A stretch of 64,000 nt of DNA, from contig NZ_JACYUG010000013.1 of the NCBI RefSeq assembly GCF_014841615.1, forward strand, positions 1 to 64,000, written 5' to 3'. Shown here in pieces: positions 49,924-60,230 of the stretch. Below the pieces are notes generated by a model. It was not told the DNA's origin and did no database searches. It worked only from the letters and a program-made list of their open reading frames with translations. Numbering within the stretch: position 1 is the first letter of the stretch; every line of letters starts with the position of its first letter. This DNA is from Sphingomonas sp. CFBP 8760. Its GTDB lineage: Bacteria > Pseudomonadota > Alphaproteobacteria > Sphingomonadales > Sphingomonadaceae. Made by a program: the position numbers and the translations under genes.

Positions 49924-50733
49924 ATGCAAACTCATATCTCCGCCGCCGCGCGTCAGGTCGCTGAAACGCATCGGGTGCGTATCGCCCCTGAAGTCTTGTT
50001 CGGTTTTCCGGCGCCGAAGGACACGCTGCTGGAGGCGCCGGTCAGTATTCGCCGGGGTGTCTATGACATCGATTTCATCGGGGCATATAGTTATATGGGC
50101 GGGCGGGAGACATTCATCCGCCACGTTTCCTCCATCGGCAGATTCTGCTCGATAGCCAGCAATGTCATTGCGGGGCAGGTCGAACATCCAACCGATTTCC
50201 TGTCGTCGTCCCCGATCCTGACCGGCTTCGATGAAATGGGTGATCTCGGTTGGTTCTATGACCAAAACCGCGATGCGGTAGGTAAAGCGATAAATGCTCT
50301 CCGATCATCCATGGCCAACCGGACCGAGAAGATCAGGATCGGAAACGATGTCTGGATCGGCGAAGGCGCCTTCATCCGCCGTGGCGTGACGATCGGTGAT
50401 GGCGCAATAGTCGCCGCCAGGGCCGTGGTGACGAAGGACGCTCCCCCCTATGCCATCGTGGGCGGTATACCCGGCAAGATATTGCGTTACCGATTCGACG
50501 AGCCGATCGTTGAAAAGCTTCTGGAACTGCAATGGTGGAACTACGGATTGACGGCTCTGGACGGCGTCGACTTCACGGATATCCATGAGGCCCTGCCGAT
50601 GATCGAGCACAACATCACGGCAGGGATAGCGCAGCCTTACGAGGGCACGCTCGTCAACATGGAGGCGAATGGGGAAACCACGATCTGGCGGTACGACCCC
50701 GAGAAGAACGAACTCGTGAAGCGTGATCGATGA
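49924..50733 (+). CDS. CatB-like hexapeptide acetyltransferase
   Basis: A 269 aa left-handed beta-helix enzyme. Hexapeptide repeats run through IGRFCSIASNVIAG, KIRIGNDVWIGEGAFIRRGV and TIGDGAIVAARAVVTKDAPP, followed by the family ending YAIVGGIPGKILRYRF. HPTDFLSSSPI provides the usual catalytic-His region. It acetylates an unknown sugar or antibiotic-like acceptor. The last 45 residues are an added tail. ATG 49924. GC is slightly lower than that of neighbours. Confidence 0.85.
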   Translation: MQTHISAAARQVAETHRVRIAPEVLFGFPAPKDTLLEAPVSIRRGVYDIDFIGAYSYMGGRETFIRHVSSIGRFCSIASNVIAGQVEHPTDFLSSSPILTGFDEMGDLGWFYDQNRDAVGKAINALRSSMANRTEKIRIGNDVWIGEGAFIRRGVTIGDGAIVAARAVVTKDAPPYAIVGGIPGKILRYRFDEPIVEKLLELQWWNYGLTALDGVDFTDIHEALPMIEHNITAGIAQPYEGTLVNMEANGETTIWRYDPEKNELVKRDR

Positions 50734-50896
50734 GCTTTTTGTAAAGTTTCGTTGGAAAAATCCGACGTCTTCTGAGGGGCGCTTTTTGCCGGACTGTTTT
50801 TCGGTTGCGAATGTCGTGTTGTGGTGTGAACCGGACATTCACTGATTGTGTAGGATCCCTCATGACTTCGCCCTTGGCGGATGACATGGTATCAGC

Positions 50897-51139
50897 ATGA
50901 CCGGCAAACGTATCCTCGCCATCTTTGCCTATGTGGCCTTCACTGCCGCCTGCGTCATGTTGCTCGGCCTTCTCTGGATATCGGTCAACCTGCTCAATTT
51001 TCCATGCGACAGCCCTGAAGACCCAAGGCCATGTGCCCAAGTGGTGCCGTGGTTCTTCGCAACGCGCGCCATTCTTCCCATCGGTGGCGCCTGGGCTTTG
51101 ATGACTTGGGCAACATTCTGGCGTCGGAGTAGGAAGTAG
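50897..51139 (+). CDS. Small two-helix membrane protein
   Basis: An 80 aa protein with membrane segments at about 7-30 and 50-72, and two Cys (FPCDSPEDPRPCAQ) in the loop between them that may pair outside the membrane. No family recognised. ATG 50897. Confidence 0.5.
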   Translation: MTGKRILAIFAYVAFTAACVMLLGLLWISVNLLNFPCDSPEDPRPCAQVVPWFFATRAILPIGGAWALMTWATFWRRSRK

Positions 51140-51254
51140 GGTCGCTGATCGAATGTCTGCGAATGAGCGTTGCCGGACAATCGGCAGCCATGCGGGAATG
51201 ACCCGGCAGGGGTTCTTAACGATCAACCGGCTGTCGGCATCGCATTCCGCCCGG

Positions 51255-52502
51255 TCAGCCATGGCGTAATATCAGTGCCGGATCGAGCGCGGCGGCGTGG
51301 CGGGCGGGGAACAGGCTGGCGGCGGCGACGCCGGCCATGACCGCGGCGGCGATCCCGGCGAGTTCCGGGGGCGACAGCACCAGCGGCAGATCGCGGAAGA
51401 TGGCGAGTTCGGGCGAGGGGCCGGCCCAGCGGCCGATCGCGTCCGCCACCGGGTCCTTCGCCGCCTTCAGCCCCAGCCCCAGTGCGATGCCGGCCACCTC
51501 GCCGGTCAGCCCGATCGCGACGCCGACCGCGACGAACACCCGTGCGACCGAGCCGGCCGACGCGCCCATCGTGCGCAGGATCGCGATCTCGCGCGCCTTG
51601 AACCGGACGAGCATCCCCATCGTCGACAGGATGTTGGCCAGCGCGATGACGGTGACCATCGCGATGATCGCCGCCATCGCGACATGTTCCTGCGCCATCG
51701 TCTGGACCAATGCGGCGTTGAGGTCGCGCCAGTGCCGGACGACGACCGGTCCGGTCAGGTGCGTGCGCAGGGCGGGGGCGATCGCGGTGGAGGTCGCGTC
51801 GTCGACGGCGGTGATGTCGATCCCCGACGCGACGTCGCCGCGCGCGAACAGCCGCTGCACATCCGCCAGCGGCGCGATGACGCGGCGGTCGTCATAGGTG
51901 GCGGCGCCGGTGCGATAGATGCCGGCGATGGTGAGGGGGGTGCTGGTGACGGCCAGCCGACCCGCCCGGTCGATCCGGGCGGTGGTGACGGCGACGGGGT
52001 CGCCCGTGCCGATGCCGAGCCGGTCGGCGATCCCGAGGCCGACCGCGATCTCTCCCGTCCGCGCCGGCAGGCCACCGGTGACGAAGGCATCGCCGCCCCG
52101 GAACGCGGGCAGGCGGCGCATGTCGGCGACCCGCAGCCCCTGGAACTCGACGGGGGCGACACGGCCGGCGGCGGTGACGAGGCCGGATTGTTTCAGGGTC
52201 GGGACGGCGCGGGCGACACCGCGCACGCCGGCCGCCTGCCGGGTCAGCCGGCGCCAGTCGGGCAGGTCGTGGCCGACCCGCGTGACCGCCAGATGCCCGT
52301 CGACCGAGGCGATCTGCCCCGCCAGCCGCGCCTCCGCGCCGTTCATCACGCTGACGACGAGGATCAGCGAGGCGACGCCGATCATGACCCCCGCGCACCC
52401 GATCGCGGCGACGAGCAGCATCAGCCGCCCGCCCGCACCGGGAAACAGGTAGCGGCGGACGAGCAGCCGCTCATGCGCGGACAGGATCGGGCGGAGGGTC
52501 AT
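51255..52502 (-). CDS. LolC/LolE-like ABC transporter permease
   Basis: A 415 aa permease with four membrane helices: one near residue 30, a large periplasmic MacB-type domain (residues 50-250), and three in the FtsX C-terminal part (ANILSTMGMLVRFKAREIAILRTMGAS is the coupling-helix region). The N-terminal ERLLVRRYLFPG and VVSVMNG segments match lipoprotein-release permeases. No ATPase gene (lolD) is adjacent, so this may be a second LolC/E-type protein that uses a remote ATPase. ATG 52502. Confidence 0.82.
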   Translation of the reverse strand: MTLRPILSAHERLLVRRYLFPGAGGRLMLLVAAIGCAGVMIGVASLILVVSVMNGAEARLAGQIASVDGHLAVTRVGHDLPDWRRLTRQAAGVRGVARAVPTLKQSGLVTAAGRVAPVEFQGLRVADMRRLPAFRGGDAFVTGGLPARTGEIAVGLGIADRLGIGTGDPVAVTTARIDRAGRLAVTSTPLTIAGIYRTGAATYDDRRVIAPLADVQRLFARGDVASGIDITAVDDATSTAIAPALRTHLTGPVVVRHWRDLNAALVQTMAQEHVAMAAIIAMVTVIALANILSTMGMLVRFKAREIAILRTMGASAGSVARVFVAVGVAIGLTGEVAGIALGLGLKAAKDPVADAIGRWAGPSPELAIFRDLPLVLSPPELAGIAAAVMAGVAAASLFPARHAAALDPALILRHG

Positions 52503-53196
52503 GGCGCGGCATGGTGGCACGATCGATGCGGCCGGGCCAGCCGATCGTCGGAATGGCCATGGCACCGGTATCGGCCGGAATGCCGGCACGCCGGGCCTGT
52601 TCCGGGAGGGGGCATGTCGGGGAAGCGATCCGTTTTACGGACCTGCCGCATGATGCATGTCGGCAAGAGGGACGTCCGTGAGCGTCAGACGCGCCGGGTT
52701 ACGGGCGGCCCGGTGGCCTGGGAAACGGATTCGGGAAGATTTCGACCATGCCGGCGAAGACCGGGAAGCACGGGGAGCTCTATCGCTGCGCCATCCGTGT
52801 CGGAAGGGTGACGGCGTTTTCCCGTGAGTGGAACCGTGACGGGGCCGACGACGGGCGCCTGCAAATGGGACGGATATGAAAAGAGGTTGCCGGTCGTCTC
52901 CCGACGAACCGACAACCCCCCAACATGGTCAGCGGCCGGAGTGCTCCAGCCCGGGAAACCATGCGATCATCCGATTCCTTGTCGACCACGTCGTTGATTG
53001 GGAGAAGATACTCCCCGACGGGCCGGGCGGATCAGATGCGCGTCCCCCGAACGAACCGAACCGAACTCACTGCTGAACCATGAGACATCGGATCACCTCC
53101 TTTCGCTTGTGTATAGCCAATGCGACGATCACTCGCCGCACCCGGAATGTGGGCGATGGGCGCAGGACATGCAAGACCGGAATCGACCGGATGCGG
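52503..53196. other. Intergenic region, no supported gene
   Basis: About 690 bp between the permease start and the stop of the lipoprotein gene. Frames within it lack ribosome sites and domain-like translation. I see no strong hairpin or repeat. Confidence 0.5.
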
Positions 53197-53751
53197 TCAA
53201 CCGCGACAGTCGTCGATCAGCCGTCCGATCTCCGCCCAGGCGGGAAGGGTCAGGGGGGGCTGGCCGGATCGTTCCACGCCGAAGCGACCGCGGCTGAACG
53301 CCATCGCATCGAACAGCGGATCGGTGGCGGGCAACGTCGCGACGATCATCGGCGGCGTCGCCGCTGCGGGGGCGGGCAGCAGGCGGGTCGGCAGGATACG
53401 GGTGCTGCTGGTGGTGCGGATCGTCAGCACGCCGGCGGGCGGGGATGGCATGGCGGCGGGGCCGGGCACGGCGACCGAGATCGTGCGCGTCGGCCGGTCG
53501 CAGTTCAGCGCGAACAGCACGGTCCCGTCGGCGCCCTGATACCGCGCCGCCGGGCGGGTCGCGTCGACGATATGCCGCCAGTCGCCGGCGGCATAGGGCC
53601 GGTCGCGCCAGTCCGGTGCCGGGGCGGGCGGTGGCGGTGGCGATATCGTCACGGGCGGGGGGACGGGGGCGGTGGGCGCCTGACGGGGCGGCGCGACGCA
53701 GGCCGCGACGGCGGTGACGGACAGGAGCGGGAACAGGGCACGGAAACGCAT
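53197..53751 (-). CDS. Putative lipoprotein, Pro-rich
   Basis: A 184 aa protein with a lipoprotein signal (lipobox VAAC, Cys18), a Pro-rich linker (residues 20-47) and a compact domain of about 135 residues that starts DWRDRPYAAGDWRHI and contains LFALNCDR and a C-terminal Cys (IDDCRG). Likely attached to the membrane facing the periplasm. Known as a hypothetical in related genomes; function unknown. Confidence 0.75.
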   Translation of the reverse strand: MRFRALFPLLSVTAVAACVAPPRQAPTAPVPPPVTISPPPPPAPAPDWRDRPYAAGDWRHIVDATRPAARYQGADGTVLFALNCDRPTRTISVAVPGPAAMPSPPAGVLTIRTTSSTRILPTRLLPAPAAATPPMIVATLPATDPLFDAMAFSRGRFGVERSGQPPLTLPAWAEIGRLIDDCRG

Positions 53752-53896
53752 CCGGCCCGCCTAGGCGGTCGGGCCGGCGCGCTCAACCCGCGTGCCGTGC
53801 CGGCTCGACGGGCCGGGGCCGGAAGCGGGCGATGCGCGCGGCATGGAACCGGCGCACCATGCCACCGGTTCGGCCGGAAACGATAAGGAACCCAAG

Positions 53897-54268
53897 ATGT
53901 CCACCGACACGATACCGACGCAGATCCTGATCCAGTCCAACGTCGCGCACAGCCTGAAGATCGAAAGCCGCGATGGCGATTCGGTGGGTTCGGTCTATTC
54001 GTTCATGGTCCACAAGGGCACCGGCAAGGTGACGCACGCGGTGCTGAGCCTGGGCGGATTCCTGGGCATGGGGCGCAGCTTCTATCCGCTGCCGTTCGCG
54101 CTGCTCGATTTCGATCCGGTGCGCGACCTGTATGTCGTGACGATCGACCGCCGCCTGCTGGAAGGCGGGCCGAGCTGGGCGAACAACGCCCCCGTATTCG
54201 ACCAGGCCTATGCCGACCGCGTCGCCAGTTACTACAGCACTGGCAGCGAGAACCTGTCGGTCGCCTGA
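53897..54268 (+). CDS. PRC-barrel domain protein
   Basis: A 123 aa protein. KIESRDGDSVGSVYSFMV through KVTHAVLSLGGFLGMGRSFYPLPFALLDFD is a PRC-barrel. AAGGAA precedes ATG 53897 with good spacing. Small PRC-barrel proteins are stress-related in alphaproteobacteria; the partner is unknown. Confidence 0.82.
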   Translation: MSTDTIPTQILIQSNVAHSLKIESRDGDSVGSVYSFMVHKGTGKVTHAVLSLGGFLGMGRSFYPLPFALLDFDPVRDLYVVTIDRRLLEGGPSWANNAPVFDQAYADRVASYYSTGSENLSVA

Positions 54269-54316
54269 TCCCGGCGCCTTACCCCCGTTTCACGTCATCG
54301 CACCCAAGGAACAGCC

Positions 54317-54772
54317 ATGAGCATTTTCGGCAAGATCAAGTCCGCCATCTTCGGCGAGCATGGCCCGCTGGGCGGTCAGTTCAGCGGCAAGAAGGATGCG
54401 GCCCCCGCGCCGGCCCCCGCCGCGCCGACCGCCGCGCCGACTACCGCCCCGCAGACCACCGCCGCCGAACCCCTGCAGCCGACGCCGCAGGCCGCGCCCG
54501 CCGCGCAGCCGCCGGTGGATGTCGAGGCGGTGCTGACCGGCATCGCGCAGCGCAAGGGCGGCCCCGCGCTGAACTGGCGCACCTCGATCGTCGACCTGAT
54601 GAAGCTGCTGGACCTCGACTCCTCGTTGGACAACCGCAAGGAACTGGCGACCGAACTGGGTTATTCCGGCGCCAAGGACGGGTCGGCCGAGATGAACATC
54701 TGGCTGCACAAGGCGGTGATGCGCGAACTGGAGAACAACGGCGGCACCGTGCCGGCCGGACTGAAGGACTGA
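54317..54772 (+). CDS. DUF3597 family protein
   Basis: A 151 aa protein: an N-terminal SIFGKIKSAIFG helix, an Ala/Pro/Thr-rich linker (residues 28-65), and the DUF3597 domain (LDLDSSLDNRKELATELGYS, AEMNIWLHKAVMRELENNGG). Soluble, probably cytoplasmic. Function unknown. AAGGAAC precedes the ATG. Confidence 0.88.
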   Translation: MSIFGKIKSAIFGEHGPLGGQFSGKKDAAPAPAPAAPTAAPTTAPQTTAAEPLQPTPQAAPAAQPPVDVEAVLTGIAQRKGGPALNWRTSIVDLMKLLDLDSSLDNRKELATELGYSGAKDGSAEMNIWLHKAVMRELENNGGTVPAGLKD

Positions 54773-54859
54773 CGGATCGCCATCATATCTACCCCTTATG
54801 GAGTATGGCCCAAGTCGGACCGATAGTCGAAGTGGCCCTCAGGTAATGGCGGGGGGACC

Positions 54860-56356
54860 ATGCGCAGGTTATTGGTGCCGGCTTCGGGTTTGTTGTTGGC
54901 GCTCTGCGCATGCGGGGGCAGTGATGGCGGCGGCACCGGTGTGCAGATCACGCCGTCATTGGTGCCGGTAACGATTTCGGCCCAGCCTGCCGCCACGTCG
55001 GTCAACGCGGATCAACCCGTTGTCCTGTCCGTGACGGCGGCAGGAACGGGTCCCTTGAGTTATCAGTGGCGAAAGGGTGGCGTGGCTGTCGCCGGGGCGG
55101 TTGGAGCGACCTTCACCATATCGCGGGCGACGCCAGCGGACGCTGGCAGCTACGATGTCGTCGTCTCAAATGCCGGGGGAAGCATCAACAGCGCCGCCGC
55201 TGCGGTCACGGTAACGACGATACCCGTCGGTATCACGCGCCAGCCAACGGATCGAACCGCCGCCGCCGGCTTTCCCATCAGCTTTGCCATTCAGGCGTCG
55301 GGGACCGGCCTGACATATCAGTGGAAGCGTGATGGCACCGCCATCCCTAGCGCTACGTCCGGCACGCTGACCCTTCCAACGGCCAGTATCGCCGACGATC
55401 AAGCGCGGTTTACCGTCGAGGTGAGCAATGCCACCGGAACGCTGGCAAGCCGAACGGCCATCCTGTCCGTACTGACGCTGAACCCGACCCCAGTGAATTA
55501 CGTATCCTTTGATAATCGGACAATACCGCTTTATGCTTGGGAGGGAAAACGGGTCGCATTGTTAACGACGGCAAACACATTGTCCTACCCGGCGGTCGCG
55601 GCGTTACTTGGGGCCCTTGACTCGGCATATATTTATTATGAATTGGCGACCGGGTTCACACCCGGATCGGGCAAGTCGTTCAATAATAAATTATCAATAG
55701 CCCAGGTGGCCACGACCTGCGGCGCAGGTTGTGGCTTTATCGGCGCGCGTGGCATCGAACTGTCAACCGCAACATTCGATACGCTCTATACCGGGGTGCT
55801 GGTACGTGACGAATATGACCAAGCAGTTTTCTACGAATTCGGTCGCAATTTTTGGAATTTGACTTCTCGATTGACCTATCGAGCCCCCGACTCGGACGTA
55901 GTGACAACCGGATTTGCGGTATTCATGCGGTTCATGGCCATGAACAATGTCGGCGTAGCGGGTGGTCCATTCGGTAGCTGGACCTTTGCAGATTTTCGCA
56001 TGCGCGTCGAACAGATGGTCGATCTATACCATGACGATACTACGCAGACGTTCGACAACACCCTTAAGATCGGGCGTGCGCAGGCAAACAATCCGTCGCA
56101 ACTCGGCGCCACCGACCTGTTCGCGTCAATCTGTCTCCGCCTTGCTCGCGATAATGGCGGCGAGGTGTTCGTCCGACGACTCTGGACGGAGGCGGCACGG
56201 CGACGGATGGCGCAGACTACGCAAGACGCGGTCGATAATTTTGTCGTAGCCGCATCGATCGCTGCAAACCGCAATCTGGCGCCAGTGTTCATAACGCGAT
56301 GGCGGTGGCCCGTATCAGCGGCGGCGCAGGCGGAGGTGGCTCGCCTGCCCGCCTGA
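54860..56356 (+). CDS. Lipoprotein with two Ig-like domains and a unique C-terminal domain
   Basis: A 498 aa lipoprotein (LCACGG lipobox). Residues 35-120 and 125-205 are two I-set-like Ig repeats, each with the YQWxxxGxxI and DAGSYDVVVSN or FTVEVSN patterns. From about 215 on is a separate domain of about 280 residues (YVSFDNRTIPLYAWEGKRVALL), predicted to be helical, with Cys pair TTCGAGCGF. This part has a lower GC than the rest. No catalytic motif is seen. Surface adhesion or binding is a plausible inference. Confidence 0.8.
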   Translation: MRRLLVPASGLLLALCACGGSDGGGTGVQITPSLVPVTISAQPAATSVNADQPVVLSVTAAGTGPLSYQWRKGGVAVAGAVGATFTISRATPADAGSYDVVVSNAGGSINSAAAAVTVTTIPVGITRQPTDRTAAAGFPISFAIQASGTGLTYQWKRDGTAIPSATSGTLTLPTASIADDQARFTVEVSNATGTLASRTAILSVLTLNPTPVNYVSFDNRTIPLYAWEGKRVALLTTANTLSYPAVAALLGALDSAYIYYELATGFTPGSGKSFNNKLSIAQVATTCGAGCGFIGARGIELSTATFDTLYTGVLVRDEYDQAVFYEFGRNFWNLTSRLTYRAPDSDVVTTGFAVFMRFMAMNNVGVAGGPFGSWTFADFRMRVEQMVDLYHDDTTQTFDNTLKIGRAQANNPSQLGATDLFASICLRLARDNGGEVFVRRLWTEAARRRMAQTTQDAVDNFVVAASIAANRNLAPVFITRWRWPVSAAAQAEVARLPA

Positions 56357-56366
56357 CCGGCGGAAG

Positions 56367-58565
56367 CTACCGCCCCCCGCGCCGGCCGCCCATGCGCATC
56401 TTGCTTTCCTTGCCGAAGCGGGTCTTGCGGGTGCCGGGTTTGCCTTCGTTGCTGCGGCCCATGATCGGGGCCTTCTGCTCGTGCGAGGGCAGGCCGAGTT
56501 CGTCGTTCTCCAGCTGACGGATTTCGTCGCGCAGGCGGCCGGCGGTCTCGAATTCGAGGTCGGCGGCGGCGCGGCGCATCTGCTTTTCGAGGTCCTCGAT
56601 ATAGGCGCGCAGATTGTGGCCGACCATGTGGGGCCGATCCTCGTCGATCGGCACGGTGACCTGATCGCCTTGCGAGACATGGGCGATGATGTCGCCGATG
56701 TTGCGGCGGATCGTGGTCGGCGTGATGCCGTGTTCGATATTGTATTCCTCCTGCTTCTCGCGCCGGCGGGAGGTTTCGTTCATCGCCCGCTCCATCGAGC
56801 CGGTGATGCGGTCAGCATAGAGGATGACGCGGCCGTCGACGTTGCGCGCGGCGCGGCCGATCGTCTGGATCAGCGAGGTTTCCGAACGCAGGAACCCCTC
56901 CTTGTCGGCATCGAGGATCGCGACGAGGCCGCATTCGGGGATATCCAGTCCCTCGCGCAGCAGGTTGATGCCGATCAGCACGTCGTACACGCCCAGCCGC
57001 AGGTCGCGGATCAGCTCGATGCGCTCCAGCGTCTCGACGTCGGAGTGCATGTAGCGGACCTTGATCCCCGCCTCGTGCATATATTCGGTCAGGTCCTCCG
57101 CCATCCGCTTGGTCAGGGTGGTGACGAGAGTGCGGTAGCCCGCCTCCGCGGTCTTGCGGCATTCGACGATCAGGTCCTGCACCTGCTCCTCGACCGGCTT
57201 GATCTCGATCGGCGGATCGATCAGCCCGGTGGGGCGGATGACCTGTTCGGCGAAGACGCCGCCGGTCTGCTCCATCTCCCACGTCCCCGGCGTCGCGGAG
57301 ACGCAGACGGTCTGCGGGCGCATCGCGTCCCATTCGTTGAAACGGAGCGGACGGTTGTCGATCGCCGAGGGCAGGCGGAAGCCATATTCGGCCAGCGTGA
57401 TCTTGCGACGATGATCGCCGCGCGACATGCCGTTGATCTGGCCGATCGTCTGGTGGCTTTCGTCGACGAACAGCAGCGCGTTTTCCGGCAGATATTCGAA
57501 CAGCGTGGGTGGCGGCTCGCCCGGCAGGCGGCCGGTGAGGAAGCGGCTGTAATTCTCGATGCCGTTGCAGCTGCCCGTGGCCGCGATCATCTCCAGGTCG
57601 AAATTGGTGCGCTGTTCGAGGCGCTGATGCTCGATCAGCTTGCCCTCCGCCTCCAGTTCCTTGAGCCGTTCGGTCAGTTCGTGGCGGATCGCCTCCGCCG
57701 CCTGCTTCATCGTCGGCCCCGGCGTGACATAGTGGCTGTTGGCGTAGATGCGGACCGAATTGAGCGTGGCGGATTTCTCGCCGGTCAGCGGATCGAATTC
57801 GACGATCTGCTCGATCTCGTCACCGAAGAACGAGATGCGCCACGCGCTGTCCTCATAGTGCGACGGGAAGATTTCGAGATTGTCGCCCCGCACGCGGAAA
57901 TTGCCGCGCTGGAAGGCGGCGTCGTTGCGCTTGTATTGCAGCGCGACCAGCTTGCGCACGATCTCGCGCTGGTCGGCGCTCTGCCCCTTTTTCAGGTCGA
58001 AGATCATCGCGGAATAGGTTTCGACCGAGCCGATGCCGTAGAGACACGAGACGGAGGCGACGATGATGACGTCGTCGCGCTCCAGCAGCGACCGGGTGGC
58101 GGAGTGGCGCATCCGGTCGATCGATTCGTTGATCGAGGATTCCTTCTCGATATAGGTGTCCGAGCGCGGGACGTACGCCTCGGGCTGGTAATAGTCGTAA
58201 TAGCTGACGAAATATTCGACCGCGTTGTTCGGGAAGAACGACTTGAACTCGCCGTACAACTGCGCGGCGAGGATCTTGTTGGGCGCGAGGATCAGCGCGG
58301 GGCGTTGCAGCGCCTCGATCACCTTGGCCATCGTGAAGGTCTTGCCCGAGCCGGTGACGCCGAGCAGCACCTGATCCTTCTCGCCGGTCAGCGCGGTGTC
58401 GACCAGTTCGCGGATCGCGGTCGGCTGGTCGCCGGAGGGGGTGTATTCGCTGACGAGTTCGAACGGCTTGCCACCCTCCACCTTCTCGGGGCGGGCGGGG
58501 CGGTGGGGGACGAAACTCGCGTCCGTTTCCGGCTCGGCGAGACTGGTGCGGATCTGGATGGCCAT
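56367..58565 (-). CDS. uvrB: Excinuclease ABC subunit B
   Basis: A 732 aa UvrB. Walker A GVTGSGKT, beta-hairpin [16 protein letters not shown], helicase motifs including FVDESHQ and GRAARN, and the C-terminal UVR domain ([20 protein letters not shown]) that binds UvrC. A Gly/Arg-rich tail ends the protein. It verifies damage and loads UvrC in nucleotide excision repair. ATG 58565. Confidence 0.96.
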   Translation of the reverse strand: MAIQIRTSLAEPETDASFVPHRPARPEKVEGGKPFELVSEYTPSGDQPTAIRELVDTALTGEKDQVLLGVTGSGKTFTMAKVIEALQRPALILAPNKILAAQLYGEFKSFFPNNAVEYFVSYYDYYQPEAYVPRSDTYIEKESSINESIDRMRHSATRSLLERDDVIIVASVSCLYGIGSVETYSAMIFDLKKGQSADQREIVRKLVALQYKRNDAAFQRGNFRVRGDNLEIFPSHYEDSAWRISFFGDEIEQIVEFDPLTGEKSATLNSVRIYANSHYVTPGPTMKQAAEAIRHELTERLKELEAEGKLIEHQRLEQRTNFDLEMIAATGSCNGIENYSRFLTGRLPGEPPPTLFEYLPENALLFVDESHQTIGQINGMSRGDHRRKITLAEYGFRLPSAIDNRPLRFNEWDAMRPQTVCVSATPGTWEMEQTGGVFAEQVIRPTGLIDPPIEIKPVEEQVQDLIVECRKTAEAGYRTLVTTLTKRMAEDLTEYMHEAGIKVRYMHSDVETLERIELIRDLRLGVYDVLIGINLLREGLDIPECGLVAILDADKEGFLRSETSLIQTIGRAARNVDGRVILYADRITGSMERAMNETSRRREKQEEYNIEHGITPTTIRRNIGDIIAHVSQGDQVTVPIDEDRPHMVGHNLRAYIEDLEKQMRRAAADLEFETAGRLRDEIRQLENDELGLPSHEQKAPIMGRSNEGKPGTRKTRFGKESKMRMGGRRGGR

Positions 58566-58716
58566 GGCGCGGGATATGGGGAACGGGAGCGGAACAGGCA
58601 ACGTGGGGGGCGGCCGGATTACGCATGGCGAGGCCGGCGGACGGTGTTTCCCACATTGTGTTTTATGGCCGGTTCGTGCCTTATCGATCTCTGCCTTCCG
58701 TTACGAAAGCGCCGAC

Positions 58717-59283
58717 ATGATCGATGCAGTGCCGCCATCGTCGCAACAGATCGTGCAGAAGATGGTCGAATGCGGGGTCGATCGTGCCGGGATCGTCGTG
58801 ACGGTGGATAATGAAGAAGTCGGCATCATCATCAAGGTCCGGCGCGAGGCCCGCGTCCCGGCGGACCGTATAGCCTGCATCCATCAGGCCACGAAGACGG
58901 CGGCGGTGTTCTTTGATGATCCGGCGGTGCGGGACGCCTATCGCCGCTATGCCCTCGACCGTTCCCGACCAGCGCTGCGGGCCAGCGCCGAACCGCAACT
59001 CGCCAAGCTGGGGTTGATCGAGGGTTTCCCCCGGCGCTCGGCCTATGCCGACGGCAAGGCTTATGTCCGCGCACTCGAACGTCATGGCGGATTTCCGGCG
59101 GGAAGCATATTGGACTTGGCTGGTGAGGGGGTGCTCGTCAACAATTTCAAAAAGTTTACGTCGCCGGCCGACTTCGAGCAAATGACCACCATGATAGCGG
59201 TGCTGATGTACGCCACGGGAATCGGCGATTTCGACGGGATGAACCTCGGCGGCAATGCGCCGGCCGCCTCCTCTGGCCAGTAG
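58717..59283 (+). CDS. Protein of unknown function
   Basis: A 188 aa protein. The first 60 residues (SSQQIVQKMVECGVDRAGIVVTVDNEEVGIIIKVRRE) look alpha/beta; the middle holds repeated Arg/Ala helices. No signal peptide or membrane segment. ATG 58717 is chosen although the frame extends upstream antisense to uvrB. Not recognised. Confidence 0.55.
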   Translation: MIDAVPPSSQQIVQKMVECGVDRAGIVVTVDNEEVGIIIKVRREARVPADRIACIHQATKTAAVFFDDPAVRDAYRRYALDRSRPALRASAEPQLAKLGLIEGFPRRSAYADGKAYVRALERHGGFPAGSILDLAGEGVLVNNFKKFTSPADFEQMTTMIAVLMYATGIGDFDGMNLGGNAPAASSGQ

Positions 59284-59391
59284 CCGAAGACCGCGACAAG
59301 CTGGGCATGGCGGCGCAACAGGGGGACTATGGTTGACCCCCCGGCGCCCCACACTTATTGCGGCCCATTCGCAAGAAAGCTGTCGGAACCC

Positions 59392-60210
59392 ATGACTGTC
59401 GCCACCGAAACCCGCGCGCCTGCGCTGATCCCCGAGAACTCCGCCTTCCTGAGCGCCAAGGTGCTGTGGGTGCGGCACTGGAACGAGCATCTGTTCTCGT
59501 TCGCGATCGAACGCCCGGCCAGCTTCCGCTTCCGGTCGGGCGAGTTCGTGATGATCGGGCTGCCCGGCGAGAAAAAGCCGCTGATGCGCGCCTATTCGAT
59601 CGCCAGCCCGCATTATGCGGAGGAGCTGGAGTTCCTATCGATCAAGGTCGCGGACGGGCCGCTGACGTCGCGCCTGCAACTGATCGAGCCGGGCGACGAG
59701 CTGTATCTGGGCAAGAAACCGACGGGCACGCTGGTGCTCGACGCGCTGTTGCCGGGCAAGCGGCTGGTGATGCTGTCGACCGGCACCGGGCTGGCGCCGT
59801 TCCTGTCGCTGATGCGCGACCCCGACGTGTATTCGGTGTTCGACAAGGTGGTGGTGGCGCATTCGGTGCGGCGGGTGAGCGACCTGGCCTATCACGCGGA
59901 GATGGACGGCCGGCTGGCGGAGGACCCGCTGGTGGCGGACGAGGCGGCGACGCAGTTCCATTACGTGCCGACCGTCACGCGCGAGGCGTTCCACACCGCC
60001 GACCGGCTGGGTACGCTGATCGAGGACGGGCGGCTGTTCGCCGGGATCGATGGCGGCACCACGCTGGACCCCGAGACGGACCGAGTGATGCTGTGCGGAT
60101 CGACCGAGATGATCCGCGACTTCGCCAAGTCACTGGAGGAGAAGGGATTCGTCGAGGGATCGAACGCCAATCCGGGCAGCTTCGTGATCGAGCGGGCGTT
60201 CGTGGGGTGA
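59392..60210 (+). CDS. Ferredoxin-NADP reductase
   Basis: A 272 aa enzyme of the bacterial Fpr class. FAD contacts in RAYSIASP and the following FLSIKV, phosphate-binding GPLTSRL, NADP-domain LSTGTGLAPFLSL, and the C-terminal MLCGSTEMIRDF and SFVIERAFVG. It reduces ferredoxin or flavodoxin with NADPH. ATG 59392. Confidence 0.93.
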   Translation: MTVATETRAPALIPENSAFLSAKVLWVRHWNEHLFSFAIERPASFRFRSGEFVMIGLPGEKKPLMRAYSIASPHYAEELEFLSIKVADGPLTSRLQLIEPGDELYLGKKPTGTLVLDALLPGKRLVMLSTGTGLAPFLSLMRDPDVYSVFDKVVVAHSVRRVSDLAYHAEMDGRLAEDPLVADEAATQFHYVPTVTREAFHTADRLGTLIEDGRLFAGIDGGTTLDPETDRVMLCGSTEMIRDFAKSLEEKGFVEGSNANPGSFVIERAFVG

Positions 60211-60230
60211 TGGGATAGACCGGGAGCCCG

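Noticed and set aside
52685..52989. Minus-strand frames of 69-76 codons in the 52.5-53.2 kb gap
   Set aside because: No ribosome site and Arg/Pro-rich translations without predicted fold.
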